This document shows, in pieces, positions 20,984 to 32,702 of a DNA stretch of 49,836 nucleotides (position 1 is its first letter; the number at the start of each line of letters is the position of its first letter). The notes under the pieces are model-generated. The model was not told the DNA's origin. It saw only the letters and a program-made list of their open reading frames with translations, and did no database searches. Both the position numbers and the translations under genes were made by a program. The stretch covers positions 1-49,836 of the forward strand of contig CDMY01000538.1 in assembly GCA_001179505.1 (NCBI GenBank), written 5' to 3'. Source of the stretch: Vitrella brassicaformis (Eukaryota > Sar > Vitrellaceae).

Positions 20984-21820
20984 GCGATCGATCCATCGAC
21001 TGACTTGGCTGGCTGGTCAACACACACCATAGACACATACACACACGCATTTCATGGCAGACAGGCAGACAGACCGACCCAGTCAGTGAGTGAGTTGACA
21101 TGAATGCCCGGCCTGGCCTCACTGAACGGCTGCATGGCTGCATGGCTGCATGGATGGATGGCTGTGTTTGCCGTGAGTGCACTCACACGTAGCAGTTTTG
21201 TCTCTCCGCCAATTCGTCTGTTTGTTTGCCCCTGTCCGATCCATTTCTTTTTGCTCGGTCGGTTCGATGCTCGATGCGCACAGTGCAAACGCGCTGTCCA
21301 CCCACAGACGGCCACACAGGTAGCATAGCCACAGACAGGGACACAGCACAGCAGTGGGTGCGTGTGTAGTGGGTGTAGCAGTTGAATGGCTTTGTTTTTC
21401 CCATCCGTCCAGTCAGTCCATGAGTGATTGCGTGGCAGACAGAGGGAGGGAGTGACGCCTGCATTGAATGGCGGGGACAGGACACCTGAAGGGAACGATG
21501 AAGCATTGATGTATCCATATCTCTCGGAAGGTCTTGGAGGCACAGAAGATGCGCACACACAGCCACAGCCAGCGAAGCTAGACCTAATGGGTACGTCGGA
21601 AGCCGCCCAACACGCCAATCGCTCAGGCAGCAAATTCTACCCACAGCCCTCCTCCTTAATACCTCACACACACATCCTAGCAATTATAACCCACCCTCCC
21701 TCCCGCCCCCCGTATCTCTCACTCTCTCTCCTTCTCCCAATTGGCTACACTGGCTGTGCTGTGCTGTGTCGTCTGTGGTCTGTGAGTACCCTGTGTCTGT
21801 CGATCTACCAATCTATCCAT
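20984..21820. other. Intergenic between converging genes
   Basis: 3' flanks of aldolase (+) and the large AP2 gene (-). It contains GCATGGCTG direct repeats at about 21130-21160 and scattered TG and CA runs. Reading frames here are low-complexity; no gene or RNA gene recognised. Confidence 0.4.
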
Positions 21821-24088
21821 CTAGCTCTCAGAGGCGTTGGATGAGATACCGTAGTGCTCGGGGCTACCGCCGGTGATGTGCTGCAGCGGATGGGGCGGGT
21901 ACTGCTGCCGGCCCCTGTGGGCGTGGCCAGACACAGACGACACAGCCGGGGCGGGGGCAGACTTGGCAGCTGCACACGCACACACAGAGAGAGACAGATT
22001 GAATGCGGGTGAGAGAGGGGGGGGAAGGTGTGTGTATGCGTTGGATCGGCTGACCTTCCCAGGCCAGGCGCGTGTCCTTGGCCTTGTTGTAGGCCTCGTT
22101 GTAGCCGTGCTCGCTGACCAGGAAGCGCTGCTCCTTTGGCTTGCCTTTCTTGCTCTTCATCGTCGCCACCCACGCCTCCTGCCCACACTTGCCGTCATAC
22201 TTGACACCTGCACACACAACACACACACACACACACACACAGGGGGACACACACACTCAGACACAACATTCTGTTTCCCATGTGCGGGTCTATCCCCGCT
22301 CACCGGTCATTTTCTCCACTGTCGTGTTGGTCTTCTCGGGCACACGCGTCGTACCCCCCTCTCCCTCTCCCTCTCCCTCGCCCCCTTCCCCATTGCCTCC
22401 CGCACCCTCCCCATCGCCCTCCTGCGGCTGCTCCGGCTGCTTCTGCTGCTTCTGCTCGGTCGTGGTGTGTGTGGCCGTCATCCCGTCGCCTGTGCGCTTG
22501 GCCGCCAGCAGCAGGCCCCTGGCGCTGTTGACGGCGAGGCTGAATCGTGAGGGGTCGTTGAGCACCTCCTCGGGGATGACGAAGGCGTTGGGCCCGTCGG
22601 TGGTGCCGTCCTGCGTCATGCGCACCAGCTCGAAGGACCCCGTAGACGACGACACACACACTCGCAGACTCAGACCAGCATTCGTCTCCCCCTCCCCCCC
22701 TGCCGCTGCTGGTGTCTTGCTGGGCGGGTGGCTAGGCGGCTCCGCCATGGCTGCCTGGGGGGTCTCTGGGCGCGTCTCGGCGGCGGCATTGCTGGCGTCC
22801 GGCTGCTCTAGGTCGATCACGACGTGGCGCTTGCCGTCCTTGTTGTGCTGCGACTTGGGGGTCAGGGCTGGGGGAGGGGGAGGAGGGATGAGTGTGGGTG
22901 TGGGTTTGGATGTGGCCGTGCGGTGTTTCTTGGGTCTTGGTCGGCGGTCGTCCTCGCTGTCGCTGCTGAGGTATCCCGAGTTGGGACAGGGCTGGGAGGA
23001 CTTCTCTTTCCTCTTCGTCGTCTTGCTGCCTTTGATGGTGGTGCTGGTGGTCGCGGGGGTGGTCGTGGCCTTCTTGGAGGCGGTGATGCGGCTCATGTGC
23101 TCCAGCAGCATGCAGTCCTCGTCACCTCCTCCAGCCTCACACTTGCCCTGCCCCCCTCCCTCCCCTTGGCCCTTCCCCCTCTCCACAGCCCCCATCCCCT
23201 TCTGAGTCGTCCTCATCTTGTTGGCCGTTGTGTGGTTGGTCTGGCTCGATGGCTGCTGGTGCTCGGGCGGGCGGGTTGGCTGCTTCGACAGCCCCGAGCC
23301 GACCGCCACTCCCACAGCAGCCCCAGTGCCACCGCCGCCACTGCCACTGGCAGAGGGGTGGCCATCCACCGGCGTGCTACTGCTGCCTCCGTCCCCACTG
23401 CTACTGCCATTGGCGTTGGCCAGTTTTGCGTAGATCTCCTCCCGTGCCGCACAGGCGTTGAGGAGGGCGCTCTCGAGCTGGTATGGCGAGGAGTCGATGG
23501 GCTGGAAAGGGCCGCTGATCCTCTCGGTGGTATTTGTGGGTGTGGCCTTGGTGACGTAGAACGCCTTGGAGTGTGTGTCCCAGATGAGGTGGTTGCTGCC
23601 GCCGCCGGAGGGGCGGGAGGGGTCGGGCTGCAGGGCGTCGATGGCCTTGAAGGCCGTGTCGTCTAACTCTGATACGTAGATCAACATAAGTAGAGAGATG
23701 GACGGCAGATTCAAGCTTACCGTGGTCAGGCTGGAAATACGGCGGATTCTCGTCGAGATCAGGCAGCGGCGGAGGGATGCCTGCGACAAACCAACCATCC
23801 GTCCATCCAATCCATCCATCCATCCGCAAAACATCCTCCCATCTTCTTCTCATCCTCCCATCTCATCTCACCTGTGTGCGGGTCCATCCCCAGCCCTCCA
23901 AATATCCCGCTACTGTCGCCCATGACGCCCATCATGTCTACATCTCCGCCGCCATACGGCCTCAGGCTGCTGCTGTACATGCCGCTCGATGCGCCATGGC
24001 AGGGCTGGAAGAACGGGTCAAAATCCGGCGCTGTGTGAGGGAAAAGGGCGCTGTCCGGGGGAGGGAAGCCGGAAGGTCTAATGTCCAT
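21821..24088 (-). CDS. Large single-AP2-domain protein, putative transcription factor
   Basis: Five exons, minus strand: 24088-23872, 23780-23721, 23668-22304, 22207-22055, 21969-21821; phases agree, 647 aa. The AP2 domain is encoded by the fourth exon (about residues 548-598): GVKYDGKCGQEAWVATMKSK, then FLVSEHGYNEAYNKAKDTR, which follows the AP2 pattern of three strands and a helix; the conserved GYxxAxxxA register is visible. Upstream, exon 3 has a possible folded segment (ELDDTAFKAID, then HLIWDTHSKAFYV) followed by long Ser/Gly/Gln/Pro-rich disorder with basic clusters (KRKEKSS, RPRPKKHR) and a second possible folded patch (GSFELVRMTQDG). A nuclear DNA-binding role is inferred from the AP2 domain. 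It is not a close copy of the L/R AP2 cluster. Confidence 0.8.
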
Positions 24089-24619
24089 CGTCAGAAACCA
24101 TCAAAGTCACAAAACGACAAGGAACGTTGGAGCGCCAAATCGCAGATCTATGGCCATATTAGTCATCCTGGCGAGCCGAGCTTGCAGGCGTGCTGGAGCA
24201 GGAACCAGTAGATTACTTGATGGTGTGCCTCCATGTAAGTGTGCCATTTTCTCGATGGACAGAGTTAGGACCTGAGAAGTGCCTGTCCATTTAGAAGCCA
24301 CCAGTCACATCTCTGTTTGTGGGTGGAGGAGTGGATGCCTTCATGTCCTGGAGGATGACAGGCAAGCAAGACTCATGGTTTGGTCGCCTCGCCCATTCAA
24401 GTATGAGTATATCGACAATGAGGTCAGCATGTCAGCATGGGGGTCTACAGACTAGAGCAATTCCAGTTCACACACACAGAGCCACACAACACACAACACA
24501 CAACACACACAGAACCGTCAGCTGCCACCCCAACAATCATTCAAAACAACAACCCACCCCGATAAAATATAGTGGGGAGAGAGAGAAAGAGAGAGAGAAC
24601 GAAAGCACTACCAGGCTAC
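24089..24619. other. Intergenic: AP2 gene promoter and 3' flank of the VTT gene
   Basis: About 530 bases between two minus-strand genes. Contains a CACACAACACACAACACACAAC run at about 24484-24510 and a GA-rich run at 24573-24600. The 24100-24300 part is less repetitive than other spacers here, but I see no coding sequence or structured RNA in it. Confidence 0.35.
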
Positions 24620-26207
24620 CTACCGCTCGCCACCCCACAAGAGTCGCCGCCGTGCAGCGGCCTTGCCACCACCCCCACCGGCAGCGTCATCCCCCTCTGG
24701 CTCCATCCCCGCCAGCCGTCTGCTCCTCCGAGGCGACTCACTGCCAGCCTCTTGGTGGGTCGAGTTGGACCGAGTGCTCGGCGTGTAGTCGGGCTTGCCG
24801 CCCGCTCCAGTGGTCTTGCCCTGGGCGGTGGCTGCGTCGTCTTCGTTCTCGTTCTTGGCCTCTGCCTCGCGCATGGCTTTCTTGGCGAGTTGAGTGAGCA
24901 TGTAGATGAGGCTCATGAAGGCGACCAGGCCCACGACGACCACCACGAGCTTCCAGGTGTGGAGGGAGTCCTTGGCCGCCGAACCGCCGCCAGCGGTGAA
25001 GACTGATGAACGCCGAACAGTACAGAGAGTGTGTGCCTGCTCTGTGTGTGTGTTGGTTGGTGTAGTGTCTGGTTTGCTTACTCTCTGAGAGTTCCTTGAC
25101 GTCGCGCCCTATGAAGGTGTAGGTGAGGGCGAAGGGGATGCCTGTCGTCCACGTGGCGAACGTAAAGTGCCTGCAGACAATCAAATCAAGGCATTCACGT
25201 CAGCGTCACATCACCCACCTCCCCACCCCTTCGTTCGTCGTGTCAGTCAGTCGCCCACCAGAATTTGACTCCCGTGACGCCCAGCGCATAGTTGTTGACA
25301 GTGTACGGCAGCACGAACCGAGCGGCAAACACAATCTTAAGACCCTCCCGATGCACTGCATTAAAGGTGCAGACATGCACACATGTGCAGTCCGTCCATT
25401 TCCATGACTCACCTCACCCACCTGCTTTATCGAGGGCCCTGAGGACGGGGCTGCTGTGTATGCGCCGCTCTATGGAGGTACGGAAGAACGTCCGGCCCAG
25501 GAAAAACGACAGACACGCGCCGCTCAGGCTCCCTACAGGACCAACCACGCCAGACAACAGCAGCAGGGATGCCAAAGGGAGGGGAGACCACAACTGAGTG
25601 GGGTCTCGTCTCGTTGTGTGCCACCTACCCACCTGCTGACACGAGGAATACGGCGAGTAGGTAGTTGGAGAAGAGGAGGCCGGTGCTCATGCCCAGCAGA
25701 GGGGCCGGCACACACAGCACCGCCGCCTGCACACACACACACACTCGGACACATGACTGACAAGACTGCCAGCCTGCCTTCCTGTCTGCCAGTGGGATGG
25801 ATGCCTCCGTACCACAGCATAGAAGAGGAGATAGCAGATGACCACTTTGCCCAGGTAGTCCTCCTGCACACACATCCATCCATCCAATGCCACCACACAC
25901 AACCCATCCATCTCTCCATGAATCAAGCAATCAGCAGTCCATCCTTTCCCTCCCTCCGTTCCAGCCCGCCCACCTGTTCGTGCTGCAGCCACACGAAGAA
26001 CGCCTCGGCCCACTGAATGACAGGATACTTCCACGACACCACGCCGATGCCGATGAGCATGGCCGTGCCGATAACCAGTCCCATATGGCTGCTGACAAAC
26101 GACTTGGCGTCCCTCGAGCCCGGCATTGTCAATGGAGTCGCGTCGGTGGCTGCTTCAGCCTGCTTGGCGGACGATGCTGAGTTCTGCCGGTGCGGCTCGG
26201 CCGTCAT
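24620..26207 (-). CDS. TVP38/TMEM64-family (VTT/DedA-type) membrane protein
   Basis: Seven exons, minus strand: 26207-25974, 25863-25813, 25726-25633, 25532-25422, 25355-25259, 25170-25082, 25002-24620; phases agree, 352 aa. Membrane segments start at about residue 45 (GLVIGTAMLIGIGVVSW). The VTT core is recognisable: PAPLLGMSTGLLFSNYL, a glycine-rich re-entrant part GSLSGACLSFFLGRTFFR, then AARFVLPYTVNNYALGVTGVKFW, close to the family's R.P..P....NY..G pattern. Members include yeast Tvp38, TMEM41B/VMP1 relatives and bacterial DedA, which act in Golgi/ER lipid handling, some as lipid scramblases. A last membrane helix and a charged, disordered tail with an RRSRR patch follow. The start is 202 bases from the divergent JmjC gene. 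Confidence 0.85.
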
Positions 26208-26409
26208 GGAGGAGAGGAAAGATGCCCTGCCCGCTCAGTTCTGTTCTCAGATTCTGCTGACTTCAGAGCTCGCAGCGCTCCAGCGATCCGGGTGAATACG
26301 GCCCACAGATGGACAACCACAGCTTAGCTTATTCGGTTGGTCCGCAACACCGGCTGGAGGAGGGAGGCATCAGTCCATCTCTGCAAGGGAACTGACGCTG
26401 CCACCTACG
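26208..26409. promoter_or_regulatory. Compact bidirectional promoter region (VTT gene / JmjC gene)
   Basis: Only 202 bases separate two divergent start codons, so core promoters and both 5' UTRs must share this space. It lacks the CA/TG runs common elsewhere in the window. No TATA box or clear shared motif is visible. Confidence 0.5.
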
Positions 26410-27774
26410 ATGGCTGTCGTCCTGGACCCATCGACCCTCTCGTACTCAGAATTCGTCAAGCGCTTCATGCTGTCTGGAAGGCCTGTGCTCATCAAGGGCC
26501 TCTGCGCCGACTGGGGTGCAAATCAGCAGTGGACCACTGACGGTCTGCCCGACTTTGCCAAGCTTAAGCGCCTCCCTGATGTGAGAGTACCGGTGGTGCA
26601 TTCTTCCGGAGGAGATTACCAGTGCTCAGAGATGAATCTGCATGAGTTTCTCTGCTACTGGGAGAGGAGGCGGGACGCTGCTGCTTCCTCTGATGAGCCG
26701 GAAATCTACCTGAAGGACTGGCACTATGTCGAGGAGATTCTTGGCGGAGAGGGAGAGAGGAGGGCGTCGCTCTATCCGGTGCCTGTCTACTTCGAGGACG
26801 ACTGGTTCAACAAGTATGGGCTGAAGGGGGACTCGGACATTGATGACTTTCGATTCGTCTACTGGGGGCCGCGGGGGACCTGCACACCTGTGCACATGGA
26901 CGTCCTGGGCAGCTTCTCATGGTCAGCCAACATCTGCGGGCGGAAGAGATGGCGCTTTTTCCGGCCGGAGCACTCGCACCTCCTTCGTGACCGATCCGGG
27001 CTGCAGACGGTCACCCACCTCGATTGCTATGACACATCGGCCTTCCCTCATGTGAGGACCGCCCCGGTCGTCGATGTGGTGCAGGAGGCCGGTGACTGCG
27101 TGTTCGTGCCGAGCGGCTGGCACCACCAGGTGGACAACCTGGACGACTGCATGTCCATCAATCACAACTGGGCAGACGCCGCCAACATCCGGGAGGTGCT
27201 GCGGGTGCTCCTGGCCGATCTGAGGCGTGTCGAGGGCCTCCTGGCGTCTGACCGGGGTCTCTTCGACACCGACGTGGAGTACACTTTGGCGTGCCAGCGG
27301 ATTGTGCACGCCAACAATGGCGTGGATCTCTATGGTTTTGTGGCGTTCCTGCTGAGGTGCGTCAGTGGAGAGATGGAAGCGCATCGGGCGTTGGGGAACG
27401 GAGACGACGCCTCGGTGTCAAAAGTGGAAAGGGCGATGAAGCTGCTGTCGCTTTATCGACTGGGGCATCTGCTGGCCACGCTCGCGAGCGGCGGATATGG
27501 CCCGACAAGGCCGTCAGGGGGCGACGCTGCTGCACGGAAGGAGGAAAGTTGCTGTGCCGACGTCCTGTCAGCAGTGCGGCTCATTGCAGACGAGCTGACA
27601 AGTGCGTCGGGTGCTGAGCTTCAGGACGAGGTGTGTGCCATGGCTCGCGCATCTAAGGGCGAGGCAGTGAGCCTGGGGAAGAATGATAATGATGACGTAG
27701 CACCACCTGCAGTGCGTGGGATTGAAGAGATATGGGGGGCCGTGCGGGCGAGGGGATGGACTTCTGACGATTGA
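26410..27774 (+). CDS. JmjC-domain dioxygenase, JMJD4-like
   Basis: A single uninterrupted exon of 454 aa. The JmjC/cupin-8 fold is clear and the closest family is JMJD4, which hydroxylates a lysine in translation release factor eRF1 using Fe(II) and 2-oxoglutarate. Matching blocks are GRPVLIKGLCADW near the N-terminus, DDFRFVYWGPRGTCTPVHMD with the iron ligands H162 and D164, SFSWSANICGRKRWRFF, and PSGWHHQVDNL with the distal iron histidine at 238 or 239, followed by SINHNW. The C-terminal 200 residues are helical and less conserved. The lack of introns is unlike almost every neighbour. It shares a 202-base upstream region with the VTT gene. Cytosolic or nuclear; no targeting signal. Confidence 0.9.
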   Translation: MAVVLDPSTLSYSEFVKRFMLSGRPVLIKGLCADWGANQQWTTDGLPDFAKLKRLPDVRVPVVHSSGGDYQCSEMNLHEFLCYWERRRDAAASSDEPEIYLKDWHYVEEILGGEGERRASLYPVPVYFEDDWFNKYGLKGDSDIDDFRFVYWGPRGTCTPVHMDVLGSFSWSANICGRKRWRFFRPEHSHLLRDRSGLQTVTHLDCYDTSAFPHVRTAPVVDVVQEAGDCVFVPSGWHHQVDNLDDCMSINHNWADAANIREVLRVLLADLRRVEGLLASDRGLFDTDVEYTLACQRIVHANNGVDLYGFVAFLLRCVSGEMEAHRALGNGDDASVSKVERAMKLLSLYRLGHLLATLASGGYGPTRPSGGDAAARKEESCCADVLSAVRLIADELTSASGAELQDEVCAMARASKGEAVSLGKNDNDDVAPPAVRGIEEIWGAVRARGWTSDD

Positions 27775-28493
27775 TTGATGTTTATCCGCGCATTGCTTTG
27801 TTCGCGTGCCTGTCGTCTCACTCATGAGTGCCCACCTCACCACACAAAGACAAAGACCTTCTTATATGAATAAAAGGAGGGGGAAAAATGGAGGCCACTG
27901 CCAGCGCAAGAGAGGCAAAACCTCTGTTACTCCTTGCTCGTTCAACCAGCCGTCGGCGAAAAAGTGCCGAGACAGTCAGTGCAGTAAGTACGTCAATCGG
28001 GGGAGGGAAGGAAGACAAGAAATCTCCCGAAAAGGACGGGGGAAGGCTCCCACCAACCATGTGTGAGTGCCACTGGGCATCACTTTCCGTGCGGCATCGA
28101 GTCTCCTCTCAGCAATTCTACCTAACACACAGAAGGGAGCGCCAATGCATTCCGTGCAGAAGGCACACGCAGGTCGCCACAGCACACGCTCACAGCGCAC
28201 CACCTTCCCACACCACATCCAACATTCAACATCCCAAATCTTGCCACGAATCGAATCAATCACACTGTCTGTCATCATCAATCACACTCCGCCAAAGATG
28301 CCTCCACATTGAGTGGGACCCACAAAAAAACACCCATTCACAATCGGCCGATGGATAAAGACAGACAGACAGACACGCCACACAATAAAACGGCAGTCAC
28401 TGGTCGATCAGGCAGGACACCCTCACACACACACACACACACACGCACACACACACACGGCCCGGCCCCATTTGCGGCTGCATGTCCGTCCAT
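27775..28493. other. Intergenic between converging JmjC and P450 genes
   Basis: An AATAAA hexamer lies at 27869-27874 (GAATAAAAGG), about 95 bases after the JmjC stop, and could be its polyadenylation signal. The rest has no supported gene; a (CA)n run lies at 28425-28460. Open frames here have no recognisable domain. Confidence 0.4.
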
Positions 28494-31447
28494 TCAGGCC
28501 TGTGCTTGGCGTATGGGCTCGAAGGTGTATGTGGGGTTGGGCCAGGGGTGGTTGATGCCTGAACGTGACTGCCGCCCGGGGGTGGCCGAGCCGGGGGCTA
28601 GCGACACCTGATTAAACAACACACAAACACAACACACAACACAACACGTGGGTCGGCCGCTGCCCGCTGTCCGCTGTGGGGGAAGAGGTGGGTCTCTCTC
28701 ACCTTCCAGTCCTGGATCAATCTTGCGAAGAGCGCACTGACCTCCGTCTCAGCGATGCGCGAACCCGGGCACATCCTCTTGCCACTGACGACGGACATGC
28801 AGACAGACAGACAGACAGACACACACATCGCACCAGCATGGATGGATGGATGGATGTGTGGGGCAGAGGGCGCATTCACTGACCGGCCAAAGTGCATGAG
28901 CAGATAAGGATCCCTCATGGTCTTGTCTCTGGCGGCCGCCATGGGGCATCCCTTGCTCGGCACGCCGCTGCTGCGCAGCCACCTCTCAGGCCTGCATACA
29001 ACACACACGGGCACACAGCAGCCATCCAGCCATCGGTGCTTTGTGACACGTGTGTGTGTGTGTGTCTGTGTGTGTGAGTTAGATATCGGGCGCACTTGAA
29101 TGAGTGCGGGTCGTCGAATATGGTTTCGTTCTTGAGGTAGGGGCTGGGCAGCATCTGGATGATCGTGTTGGCAGGGACGTTGTAGCCCTGCAGCTCAATG
29201 TCGTGGTCGAGCAGCCGCACAACGCCATCTACACACAAAAAAACAGAACACATACAGCCAGCGGGTTGGTTCTTGGCTTGCTGCGCTGCCTTTCACTCTG
29301 CCCACTGCCGACTGTGACGGGCGTCTTCCGGAAGGTCTCTCGGATGCACGCCCGCAGATACCTGTCAGACAGACCACACAATTGTGTGACGACACACACA
29401 CCAATTGTGTGCAAAGAGGAAGGCATATATGCTGCCTGCAGTGAGGCTCGCTCACGTGCACTTGGAGATGTCTTCAGGTGTCAGGTGTCGGCCCTGCAGC
29501 AGTGTCTGCATCTCATGGCGGAGGGTCGTCTGCACGTCGGGGTGGGTGGCCAGGTAGTACATCAGCCACCTGGTGAGCCAGCAAAGCAAGACGCCGGCCA
29601 CATAGCACACGACGCGCTGTGATGTGAATGGCCAGCTGGCTCACTTGATGACCGAAGAGGTCGTATCTACGCCGGCAATGAAAATGGCTGCACACATACA
29701 CACACACACACGCGCACAGGTGTTCCTCTTGTTCGTTGCCCTCCACTCCCCAGTGCACTCGGCACTCGGCTCACTTCCAGTGTTGAGCACAAGTTCCTCT
29801 CGGGTGTCTTGATCGCTTTCAGCCAGCAGAGGCAGCTTGTGCGCCATCCAGCACTTCGTCGACGAACGGCCCCCGTCGCGATTGGCTTCACGGAGCCTAT
29901 GCACCGTCTCCTGAATCACACACGCACACACACACACACACGCAACCAAAGCCAAGTGGCAGGGTGCACGTGTGAGTAGCTGGGTCGTCGTCTTGGCTTA
30001 CGTCGATGTGCACGTTGGCACGGTCGAACAGCTGGTTCATTTGTCTGACCATATTGAGATACATGGGCGTGTCGACCTTGTTGCGCACCGCCTCCCTCTC
30101 GCGTGGGTCGAAAATCATCCTGTCCGCCTCGGCCATCAGATGGATGCCGCTGTAGAGAAACTCTTCATCTTCCTGCAATGACAATGATGGATTGACACAC
30201 ACATGCGGGTGTCTGGCGGCTCTGTGTGGGTTACGGGTGAGTTCTCTCTTGCGATGGCTCCGATGCGTTTGTCGAACAGCACCTGGCCGATCATCTCAAA
30301 GGTGACGCGGGGCACCCACTCGTCCATGCGATCTGACGCCTCCTGCACACACAAATAAGTGGGTCATAATGACAGGTTGCAATCGTCATTCATTCTGCCC
30401 GAGCTGACCGACCGGCAGGTGCTCAGATGCCTCCTTGACAGGCCTTTCCAGCAGCGGCAGGTAGGCCTGCGCGTCAGCGGGATTCAGCAGCTTCTCCTGG
30501 ATGGACTCTGAGCAGAAATGGGAGCAGCACGGCACTCATATCGATCATATGTCACTGTCTGTGTGTGTGCGACGGTGTGTGTCTAGGTGTGTACTTGCCT
30601 CTCATCCGCTGCCACTGTGCACCGGTGGCCACAGGGAGCATCGGCTTGCCGTTCTCTTGGGCGTAGCGCGCCCAGTGGGGCAGGGAGATCACAGAACCAG
30701 ACGGCCACACGCCTTCCGCACGGGACACCTGCAGTCACGTCACACCACATCCATCCATCCATGCATTGATTGTACGTCCAGACAGACACAAGGACAGACA
30801 GCGCGCGTGGCATGGCTGGACCTCCTGCGTGCGGGCTGACCTTTTCGATGTCCCGCGGGTTAAAGATATACACACGGACCTGGCCAAAGACCTGCATCGA
30901 CACAACACAAGCATGCACACACAGACGTAGGGATGAGCCGTGGTACGTGGTCGTCTGTGGGTGGGGTGGGGGGGCTGACCCGTTCGTGTTTCACAGCGAT
31001 GTCTCCGTACATCCTGTGATAGTACTGAACCACCTGCTCAGGGTCACCTGAAGTCACACACGCACACACACACGCACACGCACACGCACACGCACACAGC
31101 ACCAAGCCATCATTCATCCCCCCATCCACTCATTCATATACAGCTGCCGATCTGGACACCATACCGTCTTTCGCCCCATGCTCGAGCAGCTCCTCGACAG
31201 TCGACGGACCTGGCGCCTCACTCAGCGGCCGCACACTGATCTCCCCAGCGCCAGCTACCCTGAACGTCAACGTGCTAGGCCGCCCTCCCTGCTGCTGTTG
31301 CGGTGTCTGTGGCAGATCGATGGAGTGCAGGAGGTTGGGCGGCGTATGCGCCTGCGTGCCGGAAACGGCTGCCTGCGCATGCCGAGTCTGCAAGCCCGCG
31401 CGTGAGGCGATCAATGATGGATGACGGGATGCGAACCGGCGCAGCAT
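28494..31447 (-). CDS. Cytochrome P450, mitochondrial-clan type
   Basis: Fifteen exons, minus strand: 31447-31165, 31047-30980, 30891-30841, 30728-30599, 30507-30413, 30342-30235, 30172-30002, 29910-29775, 29687-29645, 29569-29456, 29361-29306, 29228-29096, 28991-28884, 28784-28703, 28607-28494. Phases agree; 563 aa. All P450 landmarks are present: GAQWQRMR in helix C, AGVDTTS in helix I (352-358), E408-x-x-R411 in helix K, PERW, and the haem loop FGRGKRMCPG with Cys504. The N-terminus (MLRRFASRHPSLIASRAGLQTRH) is an Arg/Ser-rich amphipathic presequence without a membrane anchor, and the WQRMR and FGRGKRMCPG forms resemble mitochondrial P450s (CYP11/24/27), which take electrons from ferredoxin. 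Substrate unknown. Intron 4 needs a GC donor (30598-30597) to keep frame; the GT three bases further breaks it. Confidence 0.9.
30596..30598 (-). other. GC-AG splice donor in the P450 gene
   Basis: Minus strand reads AGAG|GCAAGTAC, the consensus for GC donors. Exon end 30599 leaves phase 1, and the next exon at 30507 begins with the two bases that complete a Glu codon and open the frame SIQEKLLNPADAQ. Splicing at the nearby GT (30594) instead gives the wrong frame. Confidence 0.7.
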
Positions 31448-31572
31448 GACGGGCACGCGAGGGAATGGCAAGCAGCAAGCGGCGGAGGCGCTAGCAAGCG
31501 ACCCTTCGAGCGAGCAGTTTCACGCAGTGTCCTAGGCCTGGCGGTTAAGCTTGACCGTTGAAAAACTGGTCA
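31448..31572. promoter_or_regulatory. Compact divergent region between P450 and AP2 gene R1
   Basis: The P450 ATG (31447, -) and the most upstream candidate ATG of R1 (31573, +) lie 125 bases apart. The region is GC-rich and without simple repeats. The true R1 start is uncertain, so the spacing may be larger. Confidence 0.35.
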
Positions 31573-32702
31573 ATGGCCCTCCTCTCGGGTGCCTTGGCTT
31601 CCCGCCCAGCCATTCATCGTGGCATCACACCTGATGAAGCGGCCGCTCTCCAGCAGCCTCTTTCGGTGGTCCCTTTACAGAGCGACGTACAGAGCGGCAG
31701 GAGTGGCCAGCTCTCCGGGCAATTACCGCCACTCCGCTCGCCACTCACACCCGGCCATCAGCTGCAGCAGAAGAGTCTACCGGTGGCGGGCACGCGAGTC
31801 GGTGGGAGCGGCCTAGGGCAGACAGGCCGGCCAGCTGTCGACGTTCCCCCATGGCCTTCTGGCCTGCTGCCGCACACCATCCTCTTGCACTGCCCGGCCG
31901 TGGCACAGCACCACTTTATTCCAAGGTACGGAAACCCAAACACATCACGCTAGCTGTCCTTTGGTGGTCCCTCCATGCTCTTCTCCCTTCTCACATATAT
32001 GTGTGCGATGAGAAGCCCTTCCCTGTCGGGAAGTTTGGCTATCAGGAGACGAAACACGCCGCCACCGCACACCGACGGGCGATGGACGTGGTAGTGTCGC
32101 CTTGGCCTTCACCTGGCGGCGGGATAGCAGCTTACCGCCCGATTGACATCGTCAGTCCCCCCGCAACCGCCTCCACGCGGCCGATGTCGGAGCATCAAAG
32201 CGGTGTCAGAGGCGTCAGCTTCAACAAGTGCAAAAACTCATGGACGGCCACCTGGTGTGTGAACCGCATCCCCTATAGGACAAAGAAGTTCTCGGTGAGG
32301 AAATATGGCTATGAGGGCGCCAAGAAGGCCGCCATCGCACACAGGCGGGAGATGGAGCGATTGAAGCACTACTTCGACGGGCAGTGTGGCAGTCTCATGG
32401 CGATCCCTCCTGCCGAGCGCCATCGTCAGGGCGCTGTGGATCACCGGAGCGGCCCCCAGGAGGAGACCGACACAACAGACGGCTGCGCGGGGCCTCATGA
32501 GACCAGGGCTGGTGGGCAGCCAGCCGCCACGTCGGCCGCTGACATGGATGGCAGCAGCAGGGTGGAGGAGGACGTCATGCTGACTAAGCTGCTGGAGGGC
32601 GTGCGTGCGACTGATCCTGAGAGCGGCGGTCGGTATGAGATCGCCACAGTGACGGCGGCCGGCCGGCAGACAAAGGCAGTCCGGTGGAGGCCGTCGGGTT
32701 AG
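31573..32702 (+). CDS. AP2-domain protein R1 (intact counterpart of L1)
   Basis: A frame open over 31851-32702 carries, in order, the C-terminal half of an AP2 domain (KPFPVGKFGYQETKHAATAHRRAM), a linker MDVVVSPWPSPGG, a complete AP2 domain (HQSGVRGVSFNKCKNSW to GYEGAKKAAIAHRREMERL) and a conserved tail (MLTKLLEGVRATDPESGGRYEI, RWRPSG) ending TAG 32700-32702. The N-terminus probably comes from an exon beginning ATG 31573, whose SPLTPG and TRVGGSG match the start of L1, joined by an intron I cannot place: the best-looking donor (31926) gives the wrong phase, whereas 31783 and 31666 keep it. The partial first AP2 domain may be a relic or be completed by an exon I have not found. Probable nuclear DNA-binding protein. 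Confidence 0.6.

Noticed and set aside
22141-23205. Plus-strand open frame of 354 codons
   Set aside because: Antisense to the main exon of the 647-residue AP2 gene; Ser/Pro/Leu-rich shadow frame.
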